From Methanoperedens sp049303315 (GTDB taxonomy: Archaea > Halobacteriota > Methanosarcinia > Methanosarcinales > Methanoperedenaceae), in assembly GCA_049303315.1 (NCBI GenBank), contig JBAQMZ010000055.1:1-41989 (forward strand): 41,989 nt of DNA, written 5' to 3'. A program made the translations under genes and the position numbers. Under the pieces are notes generated by a model. That model ran no database searches. It saw only the letters and a program-made list of their open reading frames with translations, and was not told the DNA's origin. This document shows positions 41,928-41,989 of this stretch, in pieces; position 1 is the first letter of the stretch; every line of letters starts with the position of its first letter.

Positions 41928-41989
41928 ATGGCATCATTCATAGATTTTGCATTTAGAGAAGAGTATGAGCGAGTGAAAGTTTTAGGAGA
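41928..41989 (+). mobile_element. 5' end of an insertion-sequence transposase gene (cut by window edge)
   Basis: The last 62 bases encode MASFIDFAFREEYERVKVLG and continue past the window. This N-terminus resembles transposases of IS5-like insertion sequences in Methanosarcinales, as far as I recall. TATTTAATACAT and ACTATATTT boxes lie upstream. Terminal inverted repeats cannot be tested because the far end is missing. Confidence 0.6.

Overview
The window looks archaeal and fits a methanogen-related Methanosarcinales lineage. It carries a group II chaperonin (thermosome), ribosomal protein eS1 (S3ae), the 20S-rRNA endonuclease Nob1, an archaeal-type PheT, a hexulose-phosphate synthase/RraA fusion and a tRNA-Leu without encoded CCA. 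TATA-like boxes sit about 25 bp upstream of inferred starts, and several genes start with TTG or GTG behind good Shine-Dalgarno sites. Cytochrome c maturation genes (ccmABC), a Tat translocase and succinate dehydrogenase suggest a respiring, cytochrome-rich member. Methanoperedenaceae (ANME-2d) is my best guess, but the window alone does not prove it.

Layout. Positions 238-6447 (minus strand) hold an AT-rich type I CRISPR interference operon, cas8-cas7-cas5-cas3. It is preceded by a small cysteine-containing gene that overlaps cas8 and, further upstream, by cas6 behind a decayed two-gene cassette. No CRISPR repeats and no cas1, cas2 or cas4 are in the window. Positions 8.4-16.4 kb hold nadX-tatC, a ZIP metal transporter, a large secreted protein with a duplicated domain, a site-2 protease, cutA, a palindrome-rich 24-bp repeat tract and a frameshifted flavin reductase. 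Positions 16.4-23.1 kb are mostly housekeeping: tRNA-Leu, rps3ae, ccmCBA, the HPS-RraA fusion and an aspartase-type lyase. A transposase scrap and an AT-rich gene of unknown function (23.1-24.4 kb) mark an accessory patch. Thermosome, a radical SAM/SPASM enzyme, a DedA-like protein, a ferritin-like protein and the sdhA / sdhBC divergon follow, then bioY and nob1.

Positions 33.4-34.8 kb are a second accessory patch, with a RelE-type toxin-antitoxin pair flanked by imperfect direct repeats, an orphan membrane protein and a duplicated scrap of a TrmB regulator gene. The intact TrmB gene then diverges from an operon of two half-length RND transporters and a COG1361-like membrane-anchored protein. 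pheT, a large palindromic repeat and the first 20 codons of a transposase close the window.

How the genes work together. nadX and the aspartase both use aspartate (NAD synthesis; fumarate and ammonia). Fumarate from the lyase could meet the succinate dehydrogenase. TatC could export folded cofactor proteins, while CcmABC supports cytochrome c maturation. Dispersed palindromic repeats occur at both ends and in several intergenic gaps, next to most of the gene scraps, which points to repeated insertion and deletion at these gaps. The points most worth checking are the small gene coupled to cas8, the palindromic repeat ORF between cutA and the flavin reductase, the split RND/COG1361 module, and the hairpin at the predicted 5' end of the thermosome mRNA.
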